From: Rhizobiaceae bacterium
GTDB taxonomy: Bacteria; Pseudomonadota; Alphaproteobacteria; Rhizobiales; Rhizobiaceae
Direction: 5' to 3'
Assembly: GCA_025698895.1 (NCBI GenBank)
Contig: JAILWO010000002.1
Span: 1,116,001-1,180,000, forward strand
Length of the DNA: 64,000 bases
The translations under genes and the position numbers were made by a program. Positions 18,164-27,148 of the stretch are shown here, in pieces; position 1 is the stretch's first letter, and each line of letters starts with the position of its first letter. Under the pieces are notes generated by a model. That model was not told the origin of the DNA. It did no database searches and saw only the letters and a list, made by a program, of their open reading frames with translations.

Positions 18164-18253
18164 CAGGCCGGATCACGTCAGGAGGAGGCGGTCGTCATCC
18201 GACCGCGCAGACGACGGGGCCATCCTCAGTCCTCGTCTCACTGGGAGGAAGAA

Positions 18254-19351
18254 ATGTTCTCAACCATTCGCAAGACAATCCTTGCCGGGGTCGCAGGCGT
18301 CGCCTTCGCTGCCGTGCCGGCTTCCGCGCAAGAACTGATCATCTCGACCGGCCTCGGCCAGCCTCATATGTGGGTTGCCCACCACATGGACCCGTTCATC
18401 GAGCGGATTCAGGAAGCGACCAATGGCGAGATCACATTCACACCCTTCTATGCCGGCGAGCTGACCCCGGTCGGGCGCGAGCTCGACGGGCTCAACAGCG
18501 GCAGCATCCATGTCGCCGCTCCGCTGCTGGCGCCCTATCACGAGGGCCGCTTTCCGCTGTCCGACATCACCCAGCTTCCGACCTACAATACCGACTCGCC
18601 GATGGTGACGCGCGCCTTCCAGGCGATGCTGGATTCGGACGTGGAACTGGCCGACGGCAAGACCTTCCGCGAATACGAGATCGACGACAAGAACATCAAG
18701 GTGTGGGCGCTCGGCGCGACCGCCGCCTATTCGATCTCCACCACAGGTAAAGAGCTCAAGGAGCCGGCGGATTTCCGCGGCACTCCGCTGCGCGCCGGCT
18801 CGGCGATCCACACCATCTTCCTCGAGCAGGTCGGCTCCACGCCGGTGACCATGCCCGGCAGCGCCGCCTACGAGGCGTTGTCTCGCGATACGATCGAAGG
18901 GCTGATCATAGCGATTTCCGACTGGCCGTCCTACTCGATCGAGCAGCTTTTGCGCTATTCGATCACCGACGTCGCGATCGGCCATTGGGAGAGCTATCTG
19001 GCCGTCTCCAACGACGCCTGGGAGATGCTCAGCGACGAGCAGAAGAAGATTTTCGATGAAGTCGCGCGCCAGCTCGCTCTGGACAATGCCGAGAAGTGGG
19101 AAAGCACGGTCGGCGAGGTCGTCGAGAAGTCGAAAGCCGACGATGACGGCAAGTTCGTGCCGGTCACCGAACTGTCGCAGGAGATGCAGGACCACATCGC
19201 CAAGACTTCAGCGAACACCTGGATCGCGTGGATCGAGCAGGCCGAGGCGAACGGTCATCCCGCCAGGGCGGCCGCCAAGCTCTATGCCGAGCTGATCACG
19301 GCCGAGGGCGGTGAACTGCCCGAGGGCGTCGCCGAATATCTCGAAGACTGA
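18254..19351 (+). CDS. TRAP transporter substrate-binding protein (DctP family)
   Basis: Periplasmic receptor of a tripartite ATP-independent transporter for an organic acid. The 365 residues include a Sec signal peptide (residues 1-25, cut before Gln26). The family features GKTFREYEIDDKNIKVWALG and PVTMPGSAAYEALSRDTIEGLI (around residue 200) line the carboxylate-binding cleft. The ribosome-binding site GGGAGGAAG is strong. It is the first gene of the operon divergent from the TetR gene and is followed by large and small permease genes. Confidence 0.93.
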   Translation: MFSTIRKTILAGVAGVAFAAVPASAQELIISTGLGQPHMWVAHHMDPFIERIQEATNGEITFTPFYAGELTPVGRELDGLNSGSIHVAAPLLAPYHEGRFPLSDITQLPTYNTDSPMVTRAFQAMLDSDVELADGKTFREYEIDDKNIKVWALGATAAYSISTTGKELKEPADFRGTPLRAGSAIHTIFLEQVGSTPVTMPGSAAYEALSRDTIEGLIIAISDWPSYSIEQLLRYSITDVAIGHWESYLAVSNDAWEMLSDEQKKIFDEVARQLALDNAEKWESTVGEVVEKSKADDDGKFVPVTELSQEMQDHIAKTSANTWIAWIEQAEANGHPARAAAKLYAELITAEGGELPEGVAEYLED

Positions 19352-19361
19352 TCCGGCTTAC

Positions 19362-19384
19362 GGGCGCGGTGCGAAGCCGCGCCC
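19362..19384 (+). other. Intergenic hairpin after the binding-protein gene
   Basis: GGGCGCGG (19362-19369) pairs perfectly with CCGCGCCC (19377-19384) over a seven-base loop, between the binding-protein and permease genes. No U-tract follows. Hairpins here commonly protect the upstream mRNA so that the binding protein is made in excess. Confidence 0.45.
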
Positions 19385-19401
19385 ATTCCTGTCCTGTCTG
19401 A

Positions 19402-20727
19402 ATGGCGGAAACGGTCGTGCCCAAGGATCTCATCATCTGGCTCGTGGCGGCGTGGTTCCTCGGCTTCCTGGTGCTTGGCCAAGCGGTCGCGACATGTCTG
19501 CTGGGCGCGGGTATCGTCGGCGTGCTGCTGTGGATGGGCCCGGGCGTGCTCAACGGCATCGTCGGTCAGGACGTCTTCTATACAACCTCGACCTATTCGC
19601 TCTCCATCATCCCGCTCTACCTGATGATGGCACAGATGCTCGTGCGCGGCGGCGTCGTGGTGGACCTGTTCCGCGTCGGCCATCGCCTGTCGGGCTACAA
19701 GCGCTATCCGCTCGGCATCGCGACACTCGTGACCGGTGGAATGCTGGGAGCGGTTTCCGGCTCCGGCTCGGCCAGCGCGGCAGCGCTCGCGACGCTCGCC
19801 GGCCCTGAACTTGAGCGGGTAGGCTACACGAAGCGGTTCTCCGTCGGACTGGCGGCGATCGCCGGTTCCCTGTCGGCGATCATTCCGCCGAGCCTGATCA
19901 TCATCATCTACGGCTCGCTGACCATGGTGCCGATCGGGCACATGTTCATCGGCTCGCTCGGACCGGGAATCCTGGCCTTGCTGGTCTATGTCGTCTGCCT
20001 CAAGGTTTTTGGCGAGGTGCGGCCCGGCGCAGTCGACGGGGTCAGGGGCGACGAGCCCGAAGACCCGCATATCGGGCGCCGCTCCATGCAGGCCTTCGTC
20101 TTCGTGATCGCGCTGATGCTGGTCGTGTTCGGCGGCATCTATGGCGGCGTCGTCACCGTGGGCGAGGCGGGCGCGATCGGAGCGTTCACGGCCCTGGTCG
20201 GCATGATCGCGATGCGGCGCGTCACCGTGCGCGACATCGCCGAGGCGCTGGCCGAATCCGTCAAGATCACCGCCATGCTGATGATGCTGGTTATCGGCGC
20301 CCAGATCTTCGCGCGCTTCCTGTCGTTCTCACGGGTTCCGCGCGAACTGCTTTCGCTGGCCGAACCGCTGCTGACCCAACCGAGCCTGCTCGTTGCGATC
20401 CTGATGGCGGCCATCTTCATGGCCGGCATGTTCCTCGAATCGGCGGCCGTCATCGTCCTGCTCATCCCGATCATCCTGCCGATGCTGCAGGCCGCCCAGA
20501 TCGACCTCATCTGGTTCGGGGTCATGGCCTCCTTCATGATCGCCATCGGCCTGCTCACACCGCCGGTGGGGCTTTCGGCCTATGCAGCCGCTACGGCGGG
20601 CAGGGTTCCGGTCGCGCAGGTGTTCCGCCCGACGACGCTGTTCGCCGCCATCGCCGCGCTGGTCGTGATTGTCGTGATGATTTTCGTGCCGGGCATCGTC
20701 ACCTGGCTCCCGAGCCACATCCGGTGA
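19402..20727 (+). CDS. TRAP transporter large permease (DctM family)
   Basis: The 441-residue, roughly twelve-helix membrane subunit that carries substrate using an ion gradient. Typical segments are LYLMMAQMLVRGGVVVDLFRV, GGMLGAVSGSGSASAAALATL near residue 115 and IPPSLIIIIYGSLTMVPIGHMF. Within this operon large precedes small permease, the reverse of the usual DctQ-DctM order. It ends 4 bases before the small permease. Confidence 0.93.
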   Translation: MAETVVPKDLIIWLVAAWFLGFLVLGQAVATCLLGAGIVGVLLWMGPGVLNGIVGQDVFYTTSTYSLSIIPLYLMMAQMLVRGGVVVDLFRVGHRLSGYKRYPLGIATLVTGGMLGAVSGSGSASAAALATLAGPELERVGYTKRFSVGLAAIAGSLSAIIPPSLIIIIYGSLTMVPIGHMFIGSLGPGILALLVYVVCLKVFGEVRPGAVDGVRGDEPEDPHIGRRSMQAFVFVIALMLVVFGGIYGGVVTVGEAGAIGAFTALVGMIAMRRVTVRDIAEALAESVKITAMLMMLVIGAQIFARFLSFSRVPRELLSLAEPLLTQPSLLVAILMAAIFMAGMFLESAAVIVLLIPIILPMLQAAQIDLIWFGVMASFMIAIGLLTPPVGLSAYAAATAGRVPVAQVFRPTTLFAAIAALVVIVVMIFVPGIVTWLPSHIR

Positions 20728-20731
20728 GGCG

Positions 20732-21244
20732 ATGATGCGTTTTTGGAAAGCAGTCTGGGATTTCGAATGGGGGATGGCCTCGATCGGGGCCGGCCTATGC
20801 CTGCTTGCGATGATGACGATCACCGTCGTCAGCGTGTTCGGCCGTTATGTACTGCAGATGGATCTGATCCCCGGCGCCTACAACATCATCGAGCGCATCG
20901 TCTTTCCGCTTCTCGTCTTCTGGGCGCTGCCGATGGCACATCGCGAGGGCGCCTTCCCGAAGCTCGAGCTGGTGCAGGAAAGCCTGCCGGAAGGGCTTCG
21001 CCGCGCGGTCGCGCTACTGGTCATGGCCGTCGAGATCGCCGTCTATCTCGTTATCATGTGGTTCGTCGTGCGCTTCGTGTGGGCCGGCATCGAATCCAAC
21101 CGTTCGATGCAGGTCGGCACCAATTTCTGGCCGCTGTGGCCGATCATCATCATGATCCCGCTGGCCTTCGGGCTGATGGTCCTGGAGATGATACGGCTGT
21201 TTGCCGAGGATCTGAGGGCCGTGCTTCGCGGCGGGGAGGGGTGA
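20732..21244 (+). CDS. TRAP transporter small permease (DctQ family)
   Basis: A 170-residue, four-helix membrane subunit that supports the large permease. It has the usual FGRYVLQMDLIPGAYNIIERI opening and an acidic/amphipathic loop. Two tandem ATG codons (20732, 20735) could start it. It precedes the kinase-like gene by two bases. Confidence 0.9.
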   Translation: MMRFWKAVWDFEWGMASIGAGLCLLAMMTITVVSVFGRYVLQMDLIPGAYNIIERIVFPLLVFWALPMAHREGAFPKLELVQESLPEGLRRAVALLVMAVEIAVYLVIMWFVVRFVWAGIESNRSMQVGTNFWPLWPIIIMIPLAFGLMVLEMIRLFAEDLRAVLRGGEG

Positions 21245-21246
21245 GC

Positions 21247-22314
21247 ATGCATACCCGGCTTTCCCCGTGCGCGGTCCCGTTCGATCCTTTCGACACGGAG
21301 ACGATCCGCGCAAAGCTCGCCGCCTTCCTGCGTACCGCGATCGGCGATGCGGTGGAGGTGGGCGCGCTGCGCCGGTTCACCGTCGGCTTTTCGTGGGTTA
21401 CCTACGGCTTCTCGGCGTCCTGGCGACAGGATGGCGAGAAGGTGTCGCATGACCTCATCCTTAGGGCCGGGCCGCCAAATGGCATCTTCGCACCCTACAG
21501 CGCCGAACCGGAGTTCGTGACGCTGCGCGCCCTGGAAGGGACCGAGGTTCCGGTTCCGAGGGTATGGTGGCGCAGCGACGATCTCTCGGTGCTCGGGGCT
21601 CCCTTCTTCGTGTGCGAATTCATGCCCGGCGAAGCACCGATCCCGTGGACGCATGATGGCGGCGCGGCTTTCGATGACACGCGTCGCGAAAGGCTTGGGG
21701 CCCAGTTCGTCGGCGCGCTGGCGGCTCTGCATCGTTTTGACTGGCGCGAAACACCCGTCGCCGGCATTGGCGGTTCCCGCAATCCGGCCACCGCCGCTAT
21801 CGACCGCGTAAGGGAGTGGGAAAGGCGCCTGGGGGAATGGTCAGAGCGGCGTGTGCCGATGCTCGAACTGGCCGCCCGCTGGCTCGGGGACAATGCGCCG
21901 GCCGCGCCGCGCATCGCGATCGTCCACGGCGACTACCGCATTGGCAATTTCCTCGAGGTCGACGACCGCATCACGGCGATCCTCGACTGGGAACTGGTCA
22001 GCCTGGGCGATCCGGTCGAGGACCTGGGCTGGATCTGCCTGCAGGCCTGGCGCGGCCGCTCGCCCTTCATGTGCCATTTCTTCGAGCGCGAGGAACTGCG
22101 CGACCGCTACGCGGCGCTGGCCGGCTACGAGCCGGATATGGCAGCCATCCGCTGGTGGGAAGCCTTCGGCACGTACAAGCTGGCCGTCATGCATTACGGC
22201 GCGACCTACAGTTTTGAGAAGCGCGGCTTCAATGATCTGCGCATGGCGGGGATGGGCGCCCAGATCCCGCGCATGCTCCTTCAAGTGGAAACCGCCCTGG
22301 AGCGCGCGGCATGA
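21247..22314 (+). CDS. Phosphotransferase (APH/ACAD10-11 kinase-like), LvaA-like
   Basis: A 355-residue kinase-fold protein of the aminoglycoside-phosphotransferase superfamily. The catalytic loop VHGDYRIGNF lies near residue 226 and the metal-binding DWE of LDWELVSLGDPVEDLGW near residue 246. These match the kinase domains of ACAD10/ACAD11 and LvaA, not antibiotic-resistance enzymes. Known biology: LvaA with LvaB phosphorylates the 4-hydroxyl of 4-hydroxyvaleryl-CoA in Pseudomonas putida. Here the gene is followed by a small coupled gene (ATGA overlap), a CoA ligase and an ACAD. The inferred role is phosphorylating a 4-hydroxyacyl-CoA. Confidence 0.82.
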   Translation: MHTRLSPCAVPFDPFDTETIRAKLAAFLRTAIGDAVEVGALRRFTVGFSWVTYGFSASWRQDGEKVSHDLILRAGPPNGIFAPYSAEPEFVTLRALEGTEVPVPRVWWRSDDLSVLGAPFFVCEFMPGEAPIPWTHDGGAAFDDTRRERLGAQFVGALAALHRFDWRETPVAGIGGSRNPATAAIDRVREWERRLGEWSERRVPMLELAARWLGDNAPAAPRIAIVHGDYRIGNFLEVDDRITAILDWELVSLGDPVEDLGWICLQAWRGRSPFMCHFFEREELRDRYAALAGYEPDMAAIRWWEAFGTYKLAVMHYGATYSFEKRGFNDLRMAGMGAQIPRMLLQVETALERAA

Positions 22315-22814
22315 ACATGAGTCTCGAACGCCTGTTCGAAGGAATCGTCGCGACGTTGCGGTCGGACGTGATTCCCCAGATTCCCGATGCATACGCGCGC
22401 GGCCAGGCGGTAGGCGTCATCGACCTGCTCAACAACATCGCGCCGCGCACGGAATGGGCGCGGCAGCCGGTGGCCGATGCAGTGGCCCAAAAGCGCGCGC
22501 TGCTTTCCGAGGTCGCGCGCCTTGTACCGGGTGCGGCGGATGCGGGCGCATCCGTTCCGGCCACCACCGACCGGAGCGGTGGAACGCTGGCCCTTCTGGG
22601 CGAACGCGACCGCCTCGACGCCGCGCTCGGCGACGCCATCGCCGTGCTTTTACCGGAGCCGGGTCAGCCGGAACCCGAGGCACTCGGCCTCATTCGCGCG
22701 CACCTCCACGACGAGATGGTGCGGGAAACGAAACTGACCAGGAAGCCACTCTTCGCCGAGATCGCCAGCGGCAGCGGCGGCGAGGCGAAGGACGCACCGG
22801 AGGGACGTCCATGA
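22311..22814 (+). CDS. Small helical protein in the LvaB position
   Basis: A 167-residue predicted all-helical protein with no catalytic motif I can recognise. The N-terminal half (LFEGIVATLRSDVIPQIPDAY, GVIDLLNNIAPRTEW) resembles the small partner proteins (LvaB, DUF6285-like) encoded next to APH-type acyl-CoA kinases; I cannot confirm homology by eye. It overlaps the kinase gene by ATGA at its start and the CoA ligase gene by ATGA at its end, so strict co-translation with both is expected. A second in-frame ATG two codons in is an alternative start. The inferred role is an obligate subunit of the kinase. Confidence 0.65.
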   Translation: MNMSLERLFEGIVATLRSDVIPQIPDAYARGQAVGVIDLLNNIAPRTEWARQPVADAVAQKRALLSEVARLVPGAADAGASVPATTDRSGGTLALLGERDRLDAALGDAIAVLLPEPGQPEPEALGLIRAHLHDEMVRETKLTRKPLFAEIASGSGGEAKDAPEGRP

Positions 22815-24445
22815 GCTACCGTCTCGACCCGCGCATGCCAGAACCGGAAGCCTGCGTGCAGCGCTACATGCTCGAACGCTGGGCAGCCGAACAGCCCGAC
22901 AAGCTGTTCGCTATCTTCCAGGACGATACGCGCTGGACCTATGCCGAAACGCAAACCGTCGCGATCCGCACCGCCAATGCGCTGCGCGGGCTAGGCGTGC
23001 GCCAGGGCGAGCGCGTTCTGGTTTGGCTGCCCAATAGCGCCGACTGCCTGCGCGTGTGGCTGGGCCTGAACTATCTCGGCGCAGTCTTCGTGCCGATCAA
23101 CCTGGCCTATCGCGGCGGGCTGCTCGCCCACGCCATCAGGCTGGCTGAGACCCGGTTGGGCATCATCCACGCCGACCTTCACCAGCGCCTGGGAGATGTC
23201 GAGCGCGGCATGCTGGAGGAGATCGTCGTGCTAGGCGGCGCGGGCGGGCCGGTCGAGGGACTGACCGTCCGTGGCGCGGATGCGCTCGAGAGCGACGACG
23301 AGGCGCCGCCGGAACTCGAACGGCCGATCGCGCCGTGGGACCTGCAGTCGATCATCTTCACCTCCGGCACGACTGGCCCGTCCAAGGGCGTGATGTCGTC
23401 CTATCTCCACCTCTACTCGATGGCGGTATCGGCGCCCTTCCTGGATGGCGACGACCGCTACATGGTCAACCTGCCGATGTTCCATTCCGGCGGCGTCATG
23501 CCGGTCACGGCCATGCTGATCCATGGCGGCGCGATCGTCATGGTGGACGCCTTCGACACCGACAGTTTCTGGCCCACCGTACGCCATACGGGCATCACGA
23601 CCGCCATCCTTCTCGGGGTCATGAGCGGCTTCCTGCTCAAGCGTCCGCCTTCGCCGGACGATAGGGACCATACGCTCCGCACCTGTACCATGGTGCCGCT
23701 CAACGAGACCGCGCACCAGTTCCACGAGCGCTTCGGCACTGAGGTCCACACCCATTTCAACATGACCGAGATCTCCATGCCGCTGGTGTCGAAGCCAAAT
23801 CCGACGGCGTTGGGCGGCGCGGGCCGTCCGAGGCCCGGCGTGGAAATCCGCATCGTCGACGAGAACGATTGTGAGGTACCGCCGGGCGTGGTCGGTGAAC
23901 TCGTCGTGCGCACGGACTGCCCCTGGGCGCTCAACAGCGGCTATGCCTCCAATCCCGAAGCCACGGCGGCGGCTTGGCGCAATGGCTGGTTCCACACCGG
24001 CGACGGCTTCCGTCGCGACGAGGACGGCGAGTATTATTTCGTCGACCGGCTCAAGGACGCGATCCGCCGGCGCGGCGAGAACATCTCCTCCTTCGAGGTC
24101 GAATCCGAGGTGCTGGCGCATCCGGCGGTGCGCGAGGCGGCGGCCGTCGCCGTCAGGAGCGAGATCGCTGAGGACGAGGTCATGGCGGTCGTGGCGCTGA
24201 GGCAGGGCGAGCCGTTCGATCCGGCGGAGTTGATCGAGTTCCTGCGCCCGCGCATGGCCCATTTCATGATCCCGCGCTACGTGCGCGTGGTGGAGAATCT
24301 GCCGCGCACGCCCACCTCCAAGATCGAGAAGGTCAAGCTGAGGCAGGAGGGGCTGACGGCCGACACATGGGACCGCGAGAAGGCGGGCATCGTCGTCAAG
24401 CGCGAGAAGATCGGGCGGCTCGAGAAATCGGGAGCGGGCCGATGA
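22811..24445 (+). CDS. Acyl-CoA synthetase (AMP-forming)
   Basis: A 544-residue adenylate-forming ligase that activates a carboxylic acid to its CoA thioester. The phosphate-binding loop [10 protein letters not shown] is near residue 182, the acyl-adenylate motif [19 protein letters not shown] near 412, and the catalytic lysine lies in [10 protein letters not shown] near 504. It is closest in style to CaiC-like ligases. It overlaps both neighbours by four bases. In the proposed pathway it performs the CoA activation, the position of LvaE. Confidence 0.92.
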   Translation: MSYRLDPRMPEPEACVQRYMLERWAAEQPDKLFAIFQDDTRWTYAETQTVAIRTANALRGLGVRQGERVLVWLPNSADCLRVWLGLNYLGAVFVPINLAYRGGLLAHAIRLAETRLGIIHADLHQRLGDVERGMLEEIVVLGGAGGPVEGLTVRGADALESDDEAPPELERPIAPWDLQSIIFTSGTTGPSKGVMSSYLHLYSMAVSAPFLDGDDRYMVNLPMFHSGGVMPVTAMLIHGGAIVMVDAFDTDSFWPTVRHTGITTAILLGVMSGFLLKRPPSPDDRDHTLRTCTMVPLNETAHQFHERFGTEVHTHFNMTEISMPLVSKPNPTALGGAGRPRPGVEIRIVDENDCEVPPGVVGELVVRTDCPWALNSGYASNPEATAAAWRNGWFHTGDGFRRDEDGEYYFVDRLKDAIRRRGENISSFEVESEVLAHPAVREAAAVAVRSEIAEDEVMAVVALRQGEPFDPAELIEFLRPRMAHFMIPRYVRVVENLPRTPTSKIEKVKLRQEGLTADTWDREKAGIVVKREKIGRLEKSGAGR

Positions 24446-25656
24446 ACGCCATGTTCGATCCGGTCGCCGACCGCATCGCCGCGCTGAAGGACCGGCTCGA
24501 GGCCTTCATGGCCGAGCATGTCTATCCCAACGAGCGTGCGCTTCTTTCGGAACGACAGGAGGGCGTCGCGCGCTGGGAGCCGTCGCCGCTGCTGGAGGAA
24601 CTGAAGGGCAGGGCGCGCGGCGAGGGCCTGTGGAATCTCTTCTACAATCACGGGCCCGAAGGGCAGGGGCTGTCCAACTACGAATACACGCATCTGTGCG
24701 AACTGCTTGGCCGCTCGCTCGCCGCGCCGGAGGTATTCAACTGCAACGCGCCGGACGTGGGCAATATGGAGATTCTGGCCCAGTACGGCACGGATGAGCA
24801 AAAAAGGTGCTGGCTGGCACCTCTGCTGGCGGGCGAGATACGCTCCTGCTTCGCAATGACGGAGCCGGCCGTCGCCTCCTCGGACGCGACCAATATCGAG
24901 ACTGAAATCCGCCGCGACGGCGACGACTACGTGGTGACCGGTCGCAAATGGTGGATCACCGGCGCCATGTCGTCGCGCTGCAAGGTCGCCATCGTCATGG
25001 GCAAGAGCGACCCGTCCGCCGCGCGCCACAAGCAGCAGTCCATGATCCTGGTGCCCATGGACACGCCGGGCGTGAAGGTGGAGCGGCCGCTCTCGGTCTA
25101 TGGCTACGAGCATCCGCCGCTCGGCCATGCCGAGATCGTCTTCGACGGGGCACGGGTGCCGGCCGCAAACATGCTGCTTGGCGAAGGCCGCGGCTTCGAG
25201 ATCGCGCAGGGTCGGCTCGGGCCGGGCCGCATCCATCACTGCATGCGCTTCATCGGCCTGGGCGAGCGCGCCATCGAGACGATGTGCCGGCGCGCGACGG
25301 ATCGAAAGGCGTTCGGCTCGACGCTGGCGGAGATGGGCGGCGTAAGACAGGCGATCGGCCAGTCACGCTGCGAGATCGAGCAGGCGCGCCTTGTCACGCT
25401 GAAAGCCGCCTGGACGATGGATCGCGCCGGCGCGAAGGCCGCGCGTAACGAGATAGCGGTCGCCAAGATTGTCGTCCCGACGCTGGTCGGCGCCATCATC
25501 GACAGGGCCATCCAGGTGCATGGCGGAGCGGGGCTCAGCCAGGACGTCTTCCTGGCCGAAGCCTTCGCCGAAACCCGCTTCCTGCGCATCGGCGACGGGC
25601 CGGACGAGGTCCATCGCGAGGCGCTCGCGCGCGCGGAGCTGGCCCGTCATGCATGA
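24442..25656 (+). CDS. Acyl-CoA dehydrogenase, ACAD10/11 type
   Basis: A 404-residue FAD-dependent acyl-CoA dehydrogenase fold. The C-terminal [17 protein letters not shown] (from about residue 383) is the form seen in ACAD10, ACAD11 and LvaC rather than the YEGT-type end of classic beta-oxidation enzymes. FAD and substrate segments ([26 protein letters not shown]) are intact. Known biology: ACAD11-type enzymes eliminate phosphate from 4-phosphoacyl-CoA to give an enoyl-CoA. With the kinase two genes upstream, that reaction is the inferred function. ATGA overlap with the ligase gene. Confidence 0.88.
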   Translation: MNAMFDPVADRIAALKDRLEAFMAEHVYPNERALLSERQEGVARWEPSPLLEELKGRARGEGLWNLFYNHGPEGQGLSNYEYTHLCELLGRSLAAPEVFNCNAPDVGNMEILAQYGTDEQKRCWLAPLLAGEIRSCFAMTEPAVASSDATNIETEIRRDGDDYVVTGRKWWITGAMSSRCKVAIVMGKSDPSAARHKQQSMILVPMDTPGVKVERPLSVYGYEHPPLGHAEIVFDGARVPAANMLLGEGRGFEIAQGRLGPGRIHHCMRFIGLGERAIETMCRRATDRKAFGSTLAEMGGVRQAIGQSRCEIEQARLVTLKAAWTMDRAGAKAARNEIAVAKIVVPTLVGAIIDRAIQVHGGAGLSQDVFLAEAFAETRFLRIGDGPDEVHREALARAELARHA

Positions 25657-25674
25657 CGAACTCGGGAGCACCGC

Positions 25675-26103
25675 ATGAAAGCGTTCGCCGTCGGTGACAC
25701 GTTCAAGACGCCCGGTCGCACGATCGGGGAGGGCGACATCAATCTGTTCGCCGGTCTCGTCGGCGACTTCACGCCGATCCACGTCGACGAGACTTTCGCC
25801 AAGGCGTCGCCGCATGGCGTCCGCATCGCGCACGGACCGTTGACCATGTCGACCGCGATCGGCATGGCGACCCACACCGGCATCTTCGGCGACCGTGTCA
25901 TCGGCCTTGTCAATCTGAACTGGGATTTCACCGGCATCGTCGCGATTGGCGACACGATCCGCTCGACCGTCACCATCCAGACGCTGCGCCCGACCTCCAA
26001 GCCCGGCCGCAGCCTCGCCGTCTACTCCTACGAGGTCGTCAACCAGCGCGACGAGCCGGTCCAGCGCGGGACGATGACGGTCATCATCCGTTCGGAAACA
26101 TAG
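25675..26103 (+). CDS. MaoC-family (R)-hydratase/dehydratase
   Basis: A 142-residue single hot-dog domain. The hydratase signature DFTPIHVDETFAK places the catalytic pair at Asp31 and His36, followed by RIAHGPLTMSTAIGM. Such proteins hydrate a 2-enoyl-CoA to the 3-hydroxyacyl-CoA, which fits the step after phosphate elimination in the proposed pathway. It lies 18 bases after the dehydrogenase gene on the same strand. Confidence 0.9.
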   Translation: MKAFAVGDTFKTPGRTIGEGDINLFAGLVGDFTPIHVDETFAKASPHGVRIAHGPLTMSTAIGMATHTGIFGDRVIGLVNLNWDFTGIVAIGDTIRSTVTIQTLRPTSKPGRSLAVYSYEVVNQRDEPVQRGTMTVIIRSET

Positions 26104-26114
26104 GGGCAGCGATC

Positions 26115-27116
26115 GTGGAAAAGTTCATCATGAAGCCCGAGCACGAGGCGATGCATCGGCCCGACGCTTCGCCGAACTTCAACGAGAGCGTCTACACCAA
26201 CGCCTTCGATCCGACCAGGCGCATGGGCGGCTGGATGCGGCTCGGCAACCGCGTCAACGAAGGCTACGCCGAACTCTCGGTCTGCCTTTATCTGCCGGAT
26301 GGCCGCATCGCGTGCCAGTTCAAGCGGCCGCCCATCGAGACGAACGATCGTTTTGACGCCGGCGGCCTCTCCTACGAGGTCGTGGAGCCGCTGAAATCGG
26401 TTTCCATGACCTATGAGGGCGACCTCATCATCGTCGACGATCCCGACGCGCTGCGCGAGCCGCAGGCACTTTTCGCCAACGGACCGCGCCTGCCGGGCCG
26501 CGCCTCGTGGACGCACGAGGCGGTGTCGCCCATCCATGGCGGCGAGCCTGGGAGCGACGAGGTGCAGACCATGTATGGCCGCGACTTCTCGCTGGGACAT
26601 TTCAACCAGCATGGTCGCGCGAAGGGCGAGATCGTTGTCGGCGACGAACGCTGGACCATCGACGGTCATGGCTGGCGCGATCATTCCTGGGGACCGCGCT
26701 ACTGGCAGGTGATCTACTACTACCGCCTGTTCATCGCCAATTTCGACAATGGCGACGGCTTCATGCTCCTGAAGATCACGGACAAGCAGGGCCGCGTCCG
26801 GCGCGAGGGCGTGCTGCTCGTCGACGGCCGGTACGAGGACATTCTCGATCTCGACGTATCGACGGAGTGGACCGACCGGCAGGATCCGGCGCGCGTGCGG
26901 CTCGGCGTGATGACGGCCAACCGCAAGGCGCGCATCGACGGCGAAATCCTTCGCCTGGCGCCCTTGCGCAACAGACGGAAGGCCGAGGGCGAGACCCTGG
27001 TTTCGCGCATCGCCGAAGGCTTCACGAAGTTCATTTGGGACGGGCGGCAGGGCTTTGGCATGACCGAATACATCGAACGCATCGAGGACGGAAAGCTGGC
27101 CGGCTGGCCGCTGTAA
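26115..27116 (+). CDS. CrtC/AttH-like lipocalin-fold protein (DUF7064/7065 type)
   Basis: A 333-residue protein of unknown function. Beta-rich, Trp/Tyr/Asp-rich segments such as HGWRDHSWGPRYWQ near residue 185 resemble the double-lipocalin proteins related to carotenoid hydratase CrtC, often found in terpenoid or steroid catabolic loci. It may bind or hydrate a hydrophobic intermediate. The start is a GTG at 26115; an ATG five codons later is possible. It lies between the hydratase and the ABC transporter genes. Confidence 0.6.
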   Translation: MEKFIMKPEHEAMHRPDASPNFNESVYTNAFDPTRRMGGWMRLGNRVNEGYAELSVCLYLPDGRIACQFKRPPIETNDRFDAGGLSYEVVEPLKSVSMTYEGDLIIVDDPDALREPQALFANGPRLPGRASWTHEAVSPIHGGEPGSDEVQTMYGRDFSLGHFNQHGRAKGEIVVGDERWTIDGHGWRDHSWGPRYWQVIYYYRLFIANFDNGDGFMLLKITDKQGRVRREGVLLVDGRYEDILDLDVSTEWTDRQDPARVRLGVMTANRKARIDGEILRLAPLRNRRKAEGETLVSRIAEGFTKFIWDGRQGFGMTEYIERIEDGKLAGWPL

Positions 27117-27148
27117 CGGCGGCGACAGTCGCTAACCGGGAGTTTCGG

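Noticed and set aside
21247-22314. Aminoglycoside resistance phosphotransferase
   Set aside because: It shares the fold, but its context and HGDYRIGNF form match acyl-CoA kinase-type members.
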